64,000 nucleotides of DNA from Comamonadaceae bacterium. Its GTDB lineage: Bacteria > Pseudomonadota > Gammaproteobacteria > Burkholderiales > Burkholderiaceae_C. The translations under genes and the position numbers were made by a program. Below, piece after piece: positions 45,117 through 53,398 of the stretch (within the stretch, counting starts at the first letter, position 1; each line of letters opens with the position of its first letter). The notes beneath the pieces were generated by a model. That model was not told the DNA's origin and did not search any database. It saw nothing but the letters and a program-made list of their open reading frames with translations. Location of the stretch: assembly GCA_015999985.1 (NCBI GenBank), contig JAECRA010000004.1, positions 45,595 to 109,594 on the forward strand. The letters are read 5' to 3'.

Positions 45117-46052
45117 CTATGCAAGAGCAGTATCGAGCACCATCATCAGCACGAATCCCGCCATCAGCCCACCAGTGGCGAACACCTCATGGCCTTTGCG
45201 GTGAGACTCCGGAATGATTTCGTGGCTGACGACGAACAACATGGCTCCTGCCGCCAATCCCAAGCCCCAAGGCAATAGCCCCGAATAGCCCATGATGGTG
45301 GCACCCATGACTGCGGCCACGGGCTCCACCAAGCCGGACGCCGCGCCCAGCGCCACGGAAAAGCCTCGCGTGTAACCCGCTGCCAGCAGCGCAGCGGCCA
45401 CGATAAAGCCCTCTGGCACGTCCTGTATCGTGATGCCTATCGCCAGGGCATGGGCCATCATGCCTTCGTTCGCACCATAGCCGACGCCAATGGCCAGTCC
45501 TTCAGGCACGTTGTGCAGCATGATGGCAATGACGAACAGCCAGGTGCGGCGCAGCTTGGTGGCTTCGGCGCCTTCACGCCCTTTGATGAAGTGCTCGTGA
45601 GGAAGCAGTCGGTCCAGTGCCAACATGGCTGCGCCCCCCAACATGATCGCGGTCCCAATGATCGCGCCCGCTCCCCATCCCCCTCCTCCCAGGAGGTTGG
45701 ATTCTCGCGCCGCCTGCAATCCCGGCATCACCAGAGAGAACGCGCATGCGGCCAGCATGACGCCCGCGCCAAATCCGAAGAGCGTGTCTTGCACGCGTTC
45801 AGAAGGCTTCTGCGCCATCAAGACGGGCAATGTGCCCAGTGCAGTAGCCAATGCGGCCATGGACCCCGCGATGAACGCACCCCGGACCGCGGGTTGAGTC
45901 AGAAAGCCGTTCCAGAAAAACAGGCATAACGCTGGCACCCCTATGGCGTAGATGACCAGGCCGATCAAGGTTCGCACGAGAGGCGTTCGTAGCGGCCACA
46001 TATTTCTTGCGCGCGGTGACGGGGCGACGGGGGTGGGCGAAGCCTGGGCCAT
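45117..46052 (-). CDS. ZIP-family divalent metal transporter
   Basis: 311 residues, about eight membrane segments. The metal-site helices read MLHNVPEGLAIGVGYGANEG and TIQDVPEGFIVAAALLAAGY, with His-Asn-Pro-Glu/Asp-Pro-Glu typical of ZupT/ZIP transporters. A charged stretch (LLPHEHFIKGREG) forms the variable cytoplasmic loop. ZIP proteins import Zn2+, Mn2+ or Fe2+. Being downstream of a Mn-type SOD and a Fur-like box, Mn uptake is an attractive inference. No good ribosome site before the ATG; a Met at residue 18 is an alternative start. Confidence 0.9.
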   Translation of the reverse strand: MAQASPTPVAPSPRARNMWPLRTPLVRTLIGLVIYAIGVPALCLFFWNGFLTQPAVRGAFIAGSMAALATALGTLPVLMAQKPSERVQDTLFGFGAGVMLAACAFSLVMPGLQAARESNLLGGGGWGAGAIIGTAIMLGGAAMLALDRLLPHEHFIKGREGAEATKLRRTWLFVIAIMLHNVPEGLAIGVGYGANEGMMAHALAIGITIQDVPEGFIVAAALLAAGYTRGFSVALGAASGLVEPVAAVMGATIMGYSGLLPWGLGLAAGAMLFVVSHEIIPESHRKGHEVFATGGLMAGFVLMMVLDTALA

Positions 46053-46055
46053 GTC

Positions 46056-46076
46056 TATTTGCTATTTGCTATTTGC
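46056..46076 (+). repeat. three tandem TATTTGC heptamers
   Basis: TATTTGC occurs three times without interruption at the sodA stop/ZIP start junction; on the coding strand it reads GCAAATA and includes the sodA stop TAG. Slippage here would change the sodA-to-ZIP spacing and, inward, the last SodA codon context. Confidence 0.7.
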
Positions 46077-46707
46077 TGGTGGCAGCTATGAGCGCGTCCG
46101 CGTATCGGCGAGCGACCTCAGTCCAATCGATGACGTTGTAGAACGCGGCGATGTACTCGGGGCGGCGGTTCTGGTACTTCAGGTAGTACGCATGCTCCCA
46201 GACATCAAGACCCAGAATGCCTATGTTGCCGGAACCAATTGCGCGCATGGCGGGGTTGTCCTGGTTGGCGCTGCTTTCCACGCTCAACTGGCCTTGCGGG
46301 TTGACCGTAAGCCATGCCCAGCCGCTGCCAAAGCGGGTCAATGCAGCTTGGGTGAATGCCGATTTGAAGGCGTCCAAGCCACCCAGGTCGGTATCGATGG
46401 CGCGTGCCAGTTCACCGGTGGGCGCACCTCCGCCTTGCGGGGACATCACCAGCCAGAAGAGGCTGTGGTTGGCGTGACCGCCGCCGTTGTTGCGCACGGG
46501 GGCGCGCAACTTCTCTGGCAGGGTTTCGACCTCGGCCACCAGTTTGTCCAGCGTCCAGTCGGCGTAAGGAGTGCCTTCCAAAGCCGCATTCAGATTGTTG
46601 ACGTAGGCCTGGTGATGCTTGGTGTGGTGGATTTCCATAGTCTGTGCATCGATATGGGGTTCCAGCGCGTCGAAGGCGTAGCCGAGGGGTGGCAAGGTGT
46701 AGGGCAT
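46069..46707 (-). CDS. sodA: superoxide dismutase, Mn-type by sequence
   Basis: 212 residues from [20 protein letters not shown]. Metal ligands are visible: His in [12 protein letters not shown], His in NHSLFW, Asp and His in [26 protein letters not shown] places Gln at the position typical of Mn enzymes (Fe enzymes carry Gln earlier and Ala/Thr here), so Mn preference is likely; cambialistic behaviour cannot be excluded. Start chosen at the family-conserved MPYTLP; the track's TTG start adds 8 residues. Lies between DUF2325 and ZIP genes downstream of a Fur-like box. Confidence 0.92.
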   Translation of the reverse strand: MPYTLPPLGYAFDALEPHIDAQTMEIHHTKHHQAYVNNLNAALEGTPYADWTLDKLVAEVETLPEKLRAPVRNNGGGHANHSLFWLVMSPQGGGAPTGELARAIDTDLGGLDAFKSAFTQAALTRFGSGWAWLTVNPQGQLSVESSANQDNPAMRAIGSGNIGILGLDVWEHAYYLKYQNRRPEYIAAFYNVIDWTEVARRYADALIAATSK

Positions 46708-46743
46708 ATTGATGAATGCAATGGTGGTCAAGATAGGAAAGGA

Positions 46744-47283
46744 TCAGCGCCCGCCTTCTGGCAGAGGTGCTAATGAGGAGTCAGAAATTTCAGTCGCTCC
46801 GGCGTCGTTAGGATGGATGCGCACAATGCGCAGCGCGCCGGGCTGCTCGACCAGTACACAGGTCTTGCCTGTTCGTTTGCAATGGTCTTTCACACGCCAA
46901 TAATCGCCATGGCTGATGCATCCGGTCTGGCACACCACCAGATCTGCGCCACGCAGGCTGTCTTCTAGCCAATCAGAATCACTCGCGTGGGTGTGCATCG
47001 GCGTCAAAGTGGAGGCTTGCTCCTGAAGCGCCTGGACTTCGTGTTCCGGCCAGCCGCGGATGGCGTCCAGCAACTTGCGGCGCTCTTCGCGTTCCCACGA
47101 CAGCGCGCTGTCTCTGGCGATCACGCAAGCCCGCAGGCGAACGACTTGCTGCTGCAAGCTTTCAATCTCTTGTGCCTGCGCGCGCACTTGTTGACCGCAT
47201 CGCCGTTGCAATGCGCCATATTGCCGCAGTAGCACACCATGCTCTAGCGCCAGTGAATCAAAGTCTTTGTCGGTGTACGGCAT
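46744..47283 (-). CDS. DUF2325-domain protein with coiled-coil N-terminus
   Basis: 179 residues from MPYTDKDFDSLALEHGVLLR. A long heptad-rich helix (QQVRAQAQEIESLQQQVVRL) occupies about residues 30-85, then the DUF2325 core: DWLEDSLRGADLVVCQTGCI, SHGDYWRVKDHCKRTGK, a small Rossmann-like domain with conserved Cys and His. Function not established; the Cys/His set could bind metal or sense redox. It is the promoter-proximal gene before sodA and ZIP, 36 bp ahead of sodA. The track start adds 28 residues upstream of the preferred ATG. Confidence 0.75.
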   Translation of the reverse strand: MPYTDKDFDSLALEHGVLLRQYGALQRRCGQQVRAQAQEIESLQQQVVRLRACVIARDSALSWEREERRKLLDAIRGWPEHEVQALQEQASTLTPMHTHASDSDWLEDSLRGADLVVCQTGCISHGDYWRVKDHCKRTGKTCVLVEQPGALRIVRIHPNDAGATEISDSSLAPLPEGGR

Positions 47284-47403
47284 CACGCACTCGGTCTCCA
47301 GGTTGGGGCACCATGCTCTTTGGGCGAGGGGGTCTTGGACCCCTTCAATACCCTTCACAGACAGCACCCCAGGGAAGCTCAGGAAAGAACCCGGACATTA
47401 ATC

Positions 47404-47427
47404 ATATTATGAATGATAACCATTCGC
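47404..47427 (-). promoter_or_regulatory. Fur box overlapping the promoter of the DUF2325-sodA-ZIP operon
   Basis: ATGAATGATAACCATTCGC (47409-47427) matches the 19-bp Fur consensus GATAATGATAATCATTATC at 13 positions. On the minus strand it lies just upstream of a -10-like TAATAT (47409-47404), with a weak TTAAAT near -35, so repression by Fe-Fur is plausible. The start codon of the first gene is 126 bp downstream. It could also affect the divergent Usp gene. Confidence 0.65.
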
Positions 47428-47616
47428 ATTTAACCATGTCACTGAGATAGGTTCACGCGTGCATTCGGGTGTAGAGGAAAGGAGAGAAAGGCGTGAGGCG
47501 CGCATGGATGCTCGCCATTCCTGTAACACCAAGCTATGCTTGTGGATGAGCCGCTGTTGCGGGTGCCAGCACTGCTGACCCTTCAATTACCAACATCACC
47601 ACAGGAGAGACACTGC

Positions 47617-48000
47617 ATGACCATTCTTGTTGCCTACGTCGCACGCCCCGAGGGCCAGGCTGCCCTGGATAAGGGCATAGAAATCGCCACTCGCCGCAAT
47701 GAGCATTTGGTCGTGGTGAACGCGGGCGCCGGTGGCCGCGACGAGTCCATCGTCGACGGCTATGAAGGCGAACGCGTCGCTGAACGGCTGACCAAGCTAT
47801 CCATACCGGCCGAGTTCAAGCACTTTGTTCGTGGCAAAAGCACGATCGAGGAAATCGAGGATCTGGTCGCCGCAATGGATGTGTCTGTCTTGATCATCGG
47901 CCTGCGCAAGCGCTCGCCCGTCGGCAAGCTGCTTCTGGGCAGCATGGCGCAGGACATCTTGCTCAACGTGTCCTGCCCAGTCTTGGCGGTCAAGGCCTGA
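47617..48000 (+). CDS. universal stress protein (UspA family)
   Basis: 127 residues from MTILVAYVARPEGQAALDKG with CAGGAGAGA upstream; the track's 27-residue extension is non-coding. The ATP-binding motif reads GLRKRSPVGKLLLGSMAQDIL, near the usual G2xG9xG(S/T), so nucleotide binding is likely. Cytoplasmic single-domain Usp. Divergent from the Fur-controlled operon. Confidence 0.88.
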   Translation: MTILVAYVARPEGQAALDKGIEIATRRNEHLVVVNAGAGGRDESIVDGYEGERVAERLTKLSIPAEFKHFVRGKSTIEEIEDLVAAMDVSVLIIGLRKRSPVGKLLLGSMAQDILLNVSCPVLAVKA

Positions 48001-48124
48001 AAGAGGACCTGCTCCCTTGACCGCTGAATTCAAGGGAGATGCCAAAGAAGAGTCTGAAAGTCCCAGCGGGGAAAACGGTAGTGCAACTTGACCTTGAAGT
48101 GGCTTGATGGTTTTTAATGGCGGT

Positions 48125-48949
48125 ATGAATGACTCCGTTCCGTTTCATCGCCGCCAATTCCTTCTGACCGCAGGGGCTACCTGCCTCTTCTGTGCGAGCG
48201 CTGCACAGGCGCAGGTGGACGTGGGCAAACCGTCGGCCATGCGGCGCCTGGTCCCAGCGCAAGAGCTGGAAGCGGCAGCCGCACAGCAGTACAAGCAGCT
48301 GCTCGCGGAAGCCAAATCCAAGGGCGTGCTGGCAGCGGAGGGTAATCCACAGTTGCAACGGCTGCGCACGATTGCGGCGCGGCTTATTCCGCTGACCGAA
48401 CAGTGGAACGACCGAGCCAGCACCTGGCGCTGGGAAATCAACTTGATCAACCTCAAGCAGGTCAATGCGTTCTGCATGCCTGGGGGGAAGATTGCCTTTT
48501 TTACAGGCATCCTGGACGAGCTGAAGCTCAACGATGACGAAGTTGCCATGATCATGGGCCACGAAATGGCCCATGCCTTGCGTGAACATGCACGTTCGCG
48601 CCTGGCCAAGACACAGGCCACCAACCTGGGACTTTCGCTAGGCTCGCAGTTGTTGGGCCTCGGTGACTTGGGAAATGCCGCCGCGGGTGTCGGCACCCAG
48701 CTCATCGCACTGCGCTTTAGCCGCAGTGACGAAACTGAAGCAGACCTCGTAGGCCTGGAATTGGCCGCGCGCGCAGGCTACAACCCCAATGCATCCGTGA
48801 CTCTGTGGCAGAAGATGGCCAAAGTTTCTGGCAACTCGGGCGGCTTGAAGTTCTTGTCCACCCACCCGTCTGGGCCCAACCGGATCAAGGAACTGCAGAC
48901 GAATGTGCCTAAAGTGCAGCGCTTCTATGATCAGGCTCGCCCGCGTTAG
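48125..48949 (+). CDS. M48-family metallopeptidase, exported
   Basis: 274 residues. The leader MNDSVPFHRRQFLLTAGATC has a twin-arginine-like RRQFLL and a cut region near ASAAQAQ. The zinc motif HExxH is in GHEMAHALREHARSR and the third ligand Glu in SDETEADLVGLELAARAGYNP. NAFCMPGGKIAFFTGIL is the strand before the site. Similar to periplasmic M48 proteases of the BepA/LoiP group that handle outer-membrane proteins. The ATG at 48125 is preferred to the track's seven codons earlier. Confidence 0.9.
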   Translation: MNDSVPFHRRQFLLTAGATCLFCASAAQAQVDVGKPSAMRRLVPAQELEAAAAQQYKQLLAEAKSKGVLAAEGNPQLQRLRTIAARLIPLTEQWNDRASTWRWEINLINLKQVNAFCMPGGKIAFFTGILDELKLNDDEVAMIMGHEMAHALREHARSRLAKTQATNLGLSLGSQLLGLGDLGNAAAGVGTQLIALRFSRSDETEADLVGLELAARAGYNPNASVTLWQKMAKVSGNSGGLKFLSTHPSGPNRIKELQTNVPKVQRFYDQARPR

Positions 48950-49056
48950 AGGCGCGCCAGTCAGAAGGAGCCAAAGAGCGCTGGCGGACCAAGGTGATGG
49001 TCCGCGCTCCAGGGGGAAAAGCACAAGTTGGCAACAAGGTTAATGGGCGGCCCCTG

Positions 49057-49087
49057 TTGACCTTGGAGTAACTACAGGGTTTCAAAT
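49057..49087 (+). promoter_or_regulatory. MerR-family-type promoter with 19-bp spacer
   Basis: TTGACC (-35, 49057-49062) and TCAAAT (-10, 49082-49087) are separated by 19 bp, the over-long spacer typical of MerR-controlled metal promoters. Between them lies the dyad ACCTTGGAGT-A-ACTACAGGGT (8 of 10 arm positions match). This resembles ZntR/CadR/PbrR operators. The expected transcription start is at or next to the ATG (49094). No MerR gene is in the window. Confidence 0.75.
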
Positions 49088-49093
49088 GGAGGC

Positions 49094-51403
49094 ATGAACA
49101 AAGAAACCTTGGTAATGCCCTCCGACTCCTGCTGCGGCAAGACGGCATGTGCCGAGCCATCTCTGCCTGAAATGAAAGTCCAGACAGCGCCGCAGAGCCC
49201 GGGATCCACCTTCCGAATTCCCACCATGGACTGCACCGTCGAAGAGTCCGAGATCCGTCAGTTGCTGGAGCCCATGCCAGGGATCCGATCCCTGATGTTC
49301 CGCCTCAGCGCCCGGACCTTGCGCATAGACGCCACAGACGATGCACTCGCGCTGGCGCTGACAGCCCTCAAGAAAGCAGGCTTCGACCCTACTCCGTTGA
49401 AGCCAGGCCATGCCAGTGCTGACCTTACAGGCCATGCGCACAAGCACGGAGATGGGCATTCCCATGGCGAAGACCACGACCACAGCCACAGCCACGATGA
49501 GGAGCACGACCACACGGCTGCTTTCAGTGGTGGCATCTGGCGCATGGTGGTAGCCCTGGTATTTGCGATCGGTGCCGAGACGATTTCGTTCTTCGCACCT
49601 GACACCTCCGCCTGGAAAATGGGCGGCATGGCGGTGGCGTTGGTGGCCATCGGACTCGCAGGGCTGGACACCTACAAGAAAGGGCTGTCGGCACTGCTCA
49701 GAGGCAGGCTCAACATCAATGCCTTGATGTCGGTCGCAGTCACGGGTGCCTTTCTCATAGGCCAATGGCCCGAAGCGGCCATGGTGATGGCCCTGTACGC
49801 CATCGCAGAGCTGATTGAAGCCAAAGCGGTTGACCGAGCGCGCAACGCCATCCAAGGACTGTTGGCCATGGCGCCAGAGACGGCCCTGGTCCAGGACGCA
49901 GGCGGCAGTTGGACGTCACGGCCTGTGGCGCAGGTTGCCTTGAATTCGATCGCAAGAATCAAGCCGGGCGAGCGCGTCCCGCTGGACGGGATCGTCACCA
50001 AAGGCACGGGCGCCATCAACCAGGCACCCATTACCGGTGAGAGTATTCCGGTGGACAAGCAAGTGGGTGATCCGGTGTTCGCAGGCACCATCAACGAAAC
50101 CGGTGAGCTCGAATTCCGTGTGACCTCGGCTTCTGGCAATACCACCCTCGCCCGCATCATCCATGCAGTAGAGGAAGCTCAAGGCACGCGCGCCCCAACC
50201 CAGCGCTTTGTAGATCGCTTTGCTTCAGTCTACACGCCCGCCGTATTCGCCATCGCCGTGGCCGTCGCGGTGCTGACGCCCTTCTTTTTGGGCATTACCT
50301 GGTTGGAAGCCATTTACGAGGCGCTGGTTTTGCTGGTCATCGCCTGTCCGTGCGCGCTGGTCATTTCAACACCTGTGACCGTGGTCAGTGGCCTGTCCGC
50401 AGCGGCGCGCCGGGGCATTCTCATCAAGGGCGGCACTTACCTGGAAAACGCCCGATTGCTGAACGCAGTTGCACTCGACAAAACGGGCACCATCACGGAG
50501 GGAAAACCCAAGCTCGTGGCATGGCGCGCATGGGGCGATGCCAGCAAGACAGACGTTCAAGTCCAGGCGGCCGCCATGGCAGCGCGCTCGGACCACCCTG
50601 TCTCCAAAGCCATTCGTCAGGGGCTCGACGCCGCTGCAAGTGATGTCGAGGAATTCAAGGCTCTCCCCGGCCGCGGCACTGAAGGCCTGGTGGCAGGCCA
50701 ACGCCTTTTCCTGGGCAACCTGCGCCTGATCAAGGAGCTTGGCCTCAGCCATCCACAGCTGGAGGCCAGGTTGAACGAACACGAGCAGCAGGGGCACACA
50801 CTGAGCCTGTTGGCTAGCGAATCGCGCGTACTGGGCATCTTTGCGGTTGCAGACACGATCAAGGAAAGCTCTCGGCAAGCCATTGCGGACCTCAAGGCCC
50901 TGGGCGTGACTTCCGTCATGCTGACAGGAGACAACGCCACGACTGCACAAGCCATTGGCTATCAAGCCGGCATTGCAGATGTCCGCGGAGATCTGTTGCC
51001 GGTAGCCAAGCTTGAAGCCATCAAGGACATGCAAAAACGCTATGGCCCCACCGGCATGACCGGTGACGGCATCAACGATGCGCCCGCTTTGGCGCAGGCG
51101 GATGTGGGCTTTGCCATGGGCGGCGCGGGCACAGATACCGCAATGGAGGCGGCTGACGTGGTCATCATGAATGACAACCTGATGCGTGTGGCGGAGACAG
51201 TGCGCCTGTCCAAGCGGACACATCACATTCTCTGGCAGAACATCAGCCTGGCGCTAGGGATCAAGAGCGTGTTTTTTCTGATGGCGGTCTTTGGCACAGC
51301 CACTATGTGGATGGCGGTCTTTGCCGACATGGGCGCCAGCTTGCTGGTAGTTGGCAACGGCTTGCGACTTTTGCGTGGCACCCAGAAGTCCGGAGACTCC
51401 TGA
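49094..51403 (+). CDS. Zn/Cd/Pb-exporting P1B-type ATPase
   Basis: 769 residues. N-terminus: a short CCGKTAC motif, then an HMA-like domain with MDCTVEE (the second Cys of MDCxxC is replaced by Glu, as in Zn/Cd/Pb pumps), then a His-rich linker HAHKHGDGHSHGEDHDHSHS. The membrane metal site is CPCAL, phosphorylation site DKTGTITEG, then MLTGDNATTAQ and GDGINDAPALAQADVG. Exports divalent soft metals from the cytoplasm. The promoter upstream implies control by a MerR-type sensor encoded elsewhere. The ATG lies at the predicted transcription start, so the message may be leaderless. Confidence 0.93.
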   Translation: MNKETLVMPSDSCCGKTACAEPSLPEMKVQTAPQSPGSTFRIPTMDCTVEESEIRQLLEPMPGIRSLMFRLSARTLRIDATDDALALALTALKKAGFDPTPLKPGHASADLTGHAHKHGDGHSHGEDHDHSHSHDEEHDHTAAFSGGIWRMVVALVFAIGAETISFFAPDTSAWKMGGMAVALVAIGLAGLDTYKKGLSALLRGRLNINALMSVAVTGAFLIGQWPEAAMVMALYAIAELIEAKAVDRARNAIQGLLAMAPETALVQDAGGSWTSRPVAQVALNSIARIKPGERVPLDGIVTKGTGAINQAPITGESIPVDKQVGDPVFAGTINETGELEFRVTSASGNTTLARIIHAVEEAQGTRAPTQRFVDRFASVYTPAVFAIAVAVAVLTPFFLGITWLEAIYEALVLLVIACPCALVISTPVTVVSGLSAAARRGILIKGGTYLENARLLNAVALDKTGTITEGKPKLVAWRAWGDASKTDVQVQAAAMAARSDHPVSKAIRQGLDAAASDVEEFKALPGRGTEGLVAGQRLFLGNLRLIKELGLSHPQLEARLNEHEQQGHTLSLLASESRVLGIFAVADTIKESSRQAIADLKALGVTSVMLTGDNATTAQAIGYQAGIADVRGDLLPVAKLEAIKDMQKRYGPTGMTGDGINDAPALAQADVGFAMGGAGTDTAMEAADVVIMNDNLMRVAETVRLSKRTHHILWQNISLALGIKSVFFLMAVFGTATMWMAVFADMGASLLVVGNGLRLLRGTQKSGDS

Positions 51404-51479
51404 AGGCCACCAGATCACCCGCTTGACGCGCTCCTGCGGGCATGCCCATGACACATGCGCCTGCCGGAGCGCTCCTGCT

Positions 51480-52358
51480 TCAGGCCGATTGTTCGAAGAA
51501 GTGGACGACGCCCAAGGCATCTTCTGCCGGTACTACCACTTGATCCGCCAACCGCTTGGCACGAAAGCCGCCCTGGGCCAGGAGAGTGTGGGTGTCGCCA
51601 AGATTTTTCACAGAGAAACCCACGGCGGCAATGGAGGGACCCGGTGGAAACAAGGAGCCAGGATAGAGCTTGGCGATGTGCTCAACTGACACGAACTTCA
51701 GCTTATTGCCATTGGGAAGCGTGATCTCGAAAGCGTCGGGCTGCTGAACGACGGGTAGCCCCGTCAAACCAGCGTATCGATTAGCAGTAGCACGGGGGTC
51801 CTGGCTTTGCAGCACGATGCTGGTGATGCCATTGGCTCCGTTAGCATGCTGCATATGCCTTGGCTGATGAATCAGCTCTGGCGTGCGATGGTAGGCGGCC
51901 TGCATCAAGCCTTCGGGCGATTCCCCAAGATGCACGCATTCGAACGAAGCCGTCTGTTTTCCGGTAGCTGTCTCTACATCTCTTTGCAGATGGACCACGC
52001 CTGAAGTGTTGATGCCGCTGGCTTTGGCACGTTGGTCAACAGTTGCAGGATCCTGACAGCCAAAGCAAATGATGTGCGCGCCTTGGAATTTGTCCAAAAA
52101 CTTTCCCCACCCCCAGTCGAGCTTTCCGGGGTTGACGATGCCCAGAAGCTCCACATAGTTGTTCGCGAACACAGCGCAACGGTTGCCGGTAGCCATCAAT
52201 TGAACGGGCTCACCCACCTTGGAAGCACCCGAGTGCACTGACAGCTCAGAGAGGGTAAAACCCATGCGCTCGTACAGGGACGATGCTGCATCCAAATCAT
52301 GTACCGCTACACCGACGTGGTTGATGCTGTCGATGTCGCCGCGAGAAAGATCACTCAT
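51480..52358 (-). CDS. VOC-superfamily (glyoxalase-like) protein, two-domain
   Basis: 292 residues made of two glyoxalase-like modules: DSINHVGVAVHDLDAASSLYERMGF at the start, and GITSIVLQSQDPRATANRYA from about residue 176. Metal ligands are suggested by His in NHVGV and Glu in NNYVELLG. Such proteins include dioxygenases and isomerases; no close enzyme is recognised. AGGAGAG precedes the ATG. Third gene after esterase and Bug, divergent LysR further on. Confidence 0.85.
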   Translation of the reverse strand: MSDLSRGDIDSINHVGVAVHDLDAASSLYERMGFTLSELSVHSGASKVGEPVQLMATGNRCAVFANNYVELLGIVNPGKLDWGWGKFLDKFQGAHIICFGCQDPATVDQRAKASGINTSGVVHLQRDVETATGKQTASFECVHLGESPEGLMQAAYHRTPELIHQPRHMQHANGANGITSIVLQSQDPRATANRYAGLTGLPVVQQPDAFEITLPNGNKLKFVSVEHIAKLYPGSLFPPGPSIAAVGFSVKNLGDTHTLLAQGGFRAKRLADQVVVPAEDALGVVHFFEQSA

Positions 52359-52396
52359 TCCAACTCTCCTGAAAAATACTTTCGTTCTATCGGGTT

Positions 52397-53365
52397 CTAC
52401 TCGACCTTGATGTCGGCCGCTTTGATCATCTTGGCCTTGTAGTCGAAGTCAGACTGCACGAAGGCTTTGAAATCCTTCGGAGAACTGCCCACTTCGGCGT
52501 ATCCAAACGCTGTGACCTCCTTGGCAATGAATTCAGGGTCCTTGAACATCGTGACCACGTCCGCTCTCACTTTTTCCAGCACGGCTTGAGGCGTTCCTTT
52601 GGGCGCGAACAGACCGAACCACGAGCGCAGATTCAAGCCTGGAAAGCCTGCTTCAGCAAATGTCGGAACATCCGGCATGATAGGAATTCTTTTTGCGCGG
52701 TCGACAGCCAGAGGACGCAGCGTTCCTGACTTGTAGTGACCTATCCAGTTCGCGCCACCCAGTGTGACTTCGGTCTCGCCCGCAAGAGTGGCGTTCAAGG
52801 CTGGGGCGATCCCTTTGTACGGAATCTGCGCGATGGTTGCCCCCGTTTGAAGGCGCAAGGTCTCAAACAGCAAATTGGGCTGACTACCCGGACCGAACGA
52901 TGCGTAGTTCAGTTTCCCGGGCTGTGCTTTGGCAAGAGCAATCAGGTCAGACATTGTTCGCGCTTTGACCGCCGGGTTCACCACCACGATCAATGGCAAG
53001 TCAATGAGCTGGGTCACAGGCTCCAGATCTTTCAGTGCATCAAACGGCAACTTGGCGTACAGATGCGGATTGCTCGTAATGCTGGAGTCACTGGTAAAGA
53101 GCAAGGTCAGTCCGTCTGGAGCAGACTTGGCCACATAGTCTGTGCCAATGATGGTGGCAGCGCCTGGCCGGTTATCGACCATCACCGACTTGCCCCACAT
53201 TTTTCCCAGCTTGTCAGCCACTCCACGGGCCATGGCATCCACCCCACCGCCTGCAGGATAGGGCACCACCAGGCGCACAGGGCCACCTGGATAGGTTTGC
53301 GCCGCAACAGAGACGCTCAGGCTCGCAAGGAAAACGAGCAATGCTTTCTTTATAACGTTCATCAT
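52397..53365 (-). CDS. Bug/TctC-family periplasmic solute receptor
   Basis: 322 residues with signal peptide IKKALLVFLASLSVSVAAQ followed by TYPGGPVRLVVPYPAGGGVDAMARG and VDNRPGAATIIGTDYV, the Bug signature. It sits between a type-B carboxylesterase gene and a VOC-protein gene, so it may bind the acid released or used by that pathway. No TctAB partner nearby. ATG at 53365 or the next Met codon is possible. Confidence 0.92.
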   Translation of the reverse strand: MMNVIKKALLVFLASLSVSVAAQTYPGGPVRLVVPYPAGGGVDAMARGVADKLGKMWGKSVMVDNRPGAATIIGTDYVAKSAPDGLTLLFTSDSSITSNPHLYAKLPFDALKDLEPVTQLIDLPLIVVVNPAVKARTMSDLIALAKAQPGKLNYASFGPGSQPNLLFETLRLQTGATIAQIPYKGIAPALNATLAGETEVTLGGANWIGHYKSGTLRPLAVDRAKRIPIMPDVPTFAEAGFPGLNLRSWFGLFAPKGTPQAVLEKVRADVVTMFKDPEFIAKEVTAFGYAEVGSSPKDFKAFVQSDFDYKAKMIKAADIKVE

Positions 53366-53398
53366 GGATCCCTAAGGTTGAATGAAAAAAGGCAGGCT

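Noticed and set aside
44838-45119. Open minus-strand frame after the ZIP gene as a gene
   Set aside because: No suitable start codon or ribosome site, no recognised domain; length is not unusual for GC-rich DNA.
49430-49512. CAC/GAC-rich stretch in the P-type ATPase as a DNA repeat
   Set aside because: Explained by the His/Asp-rich metal-binding linker of the protein.
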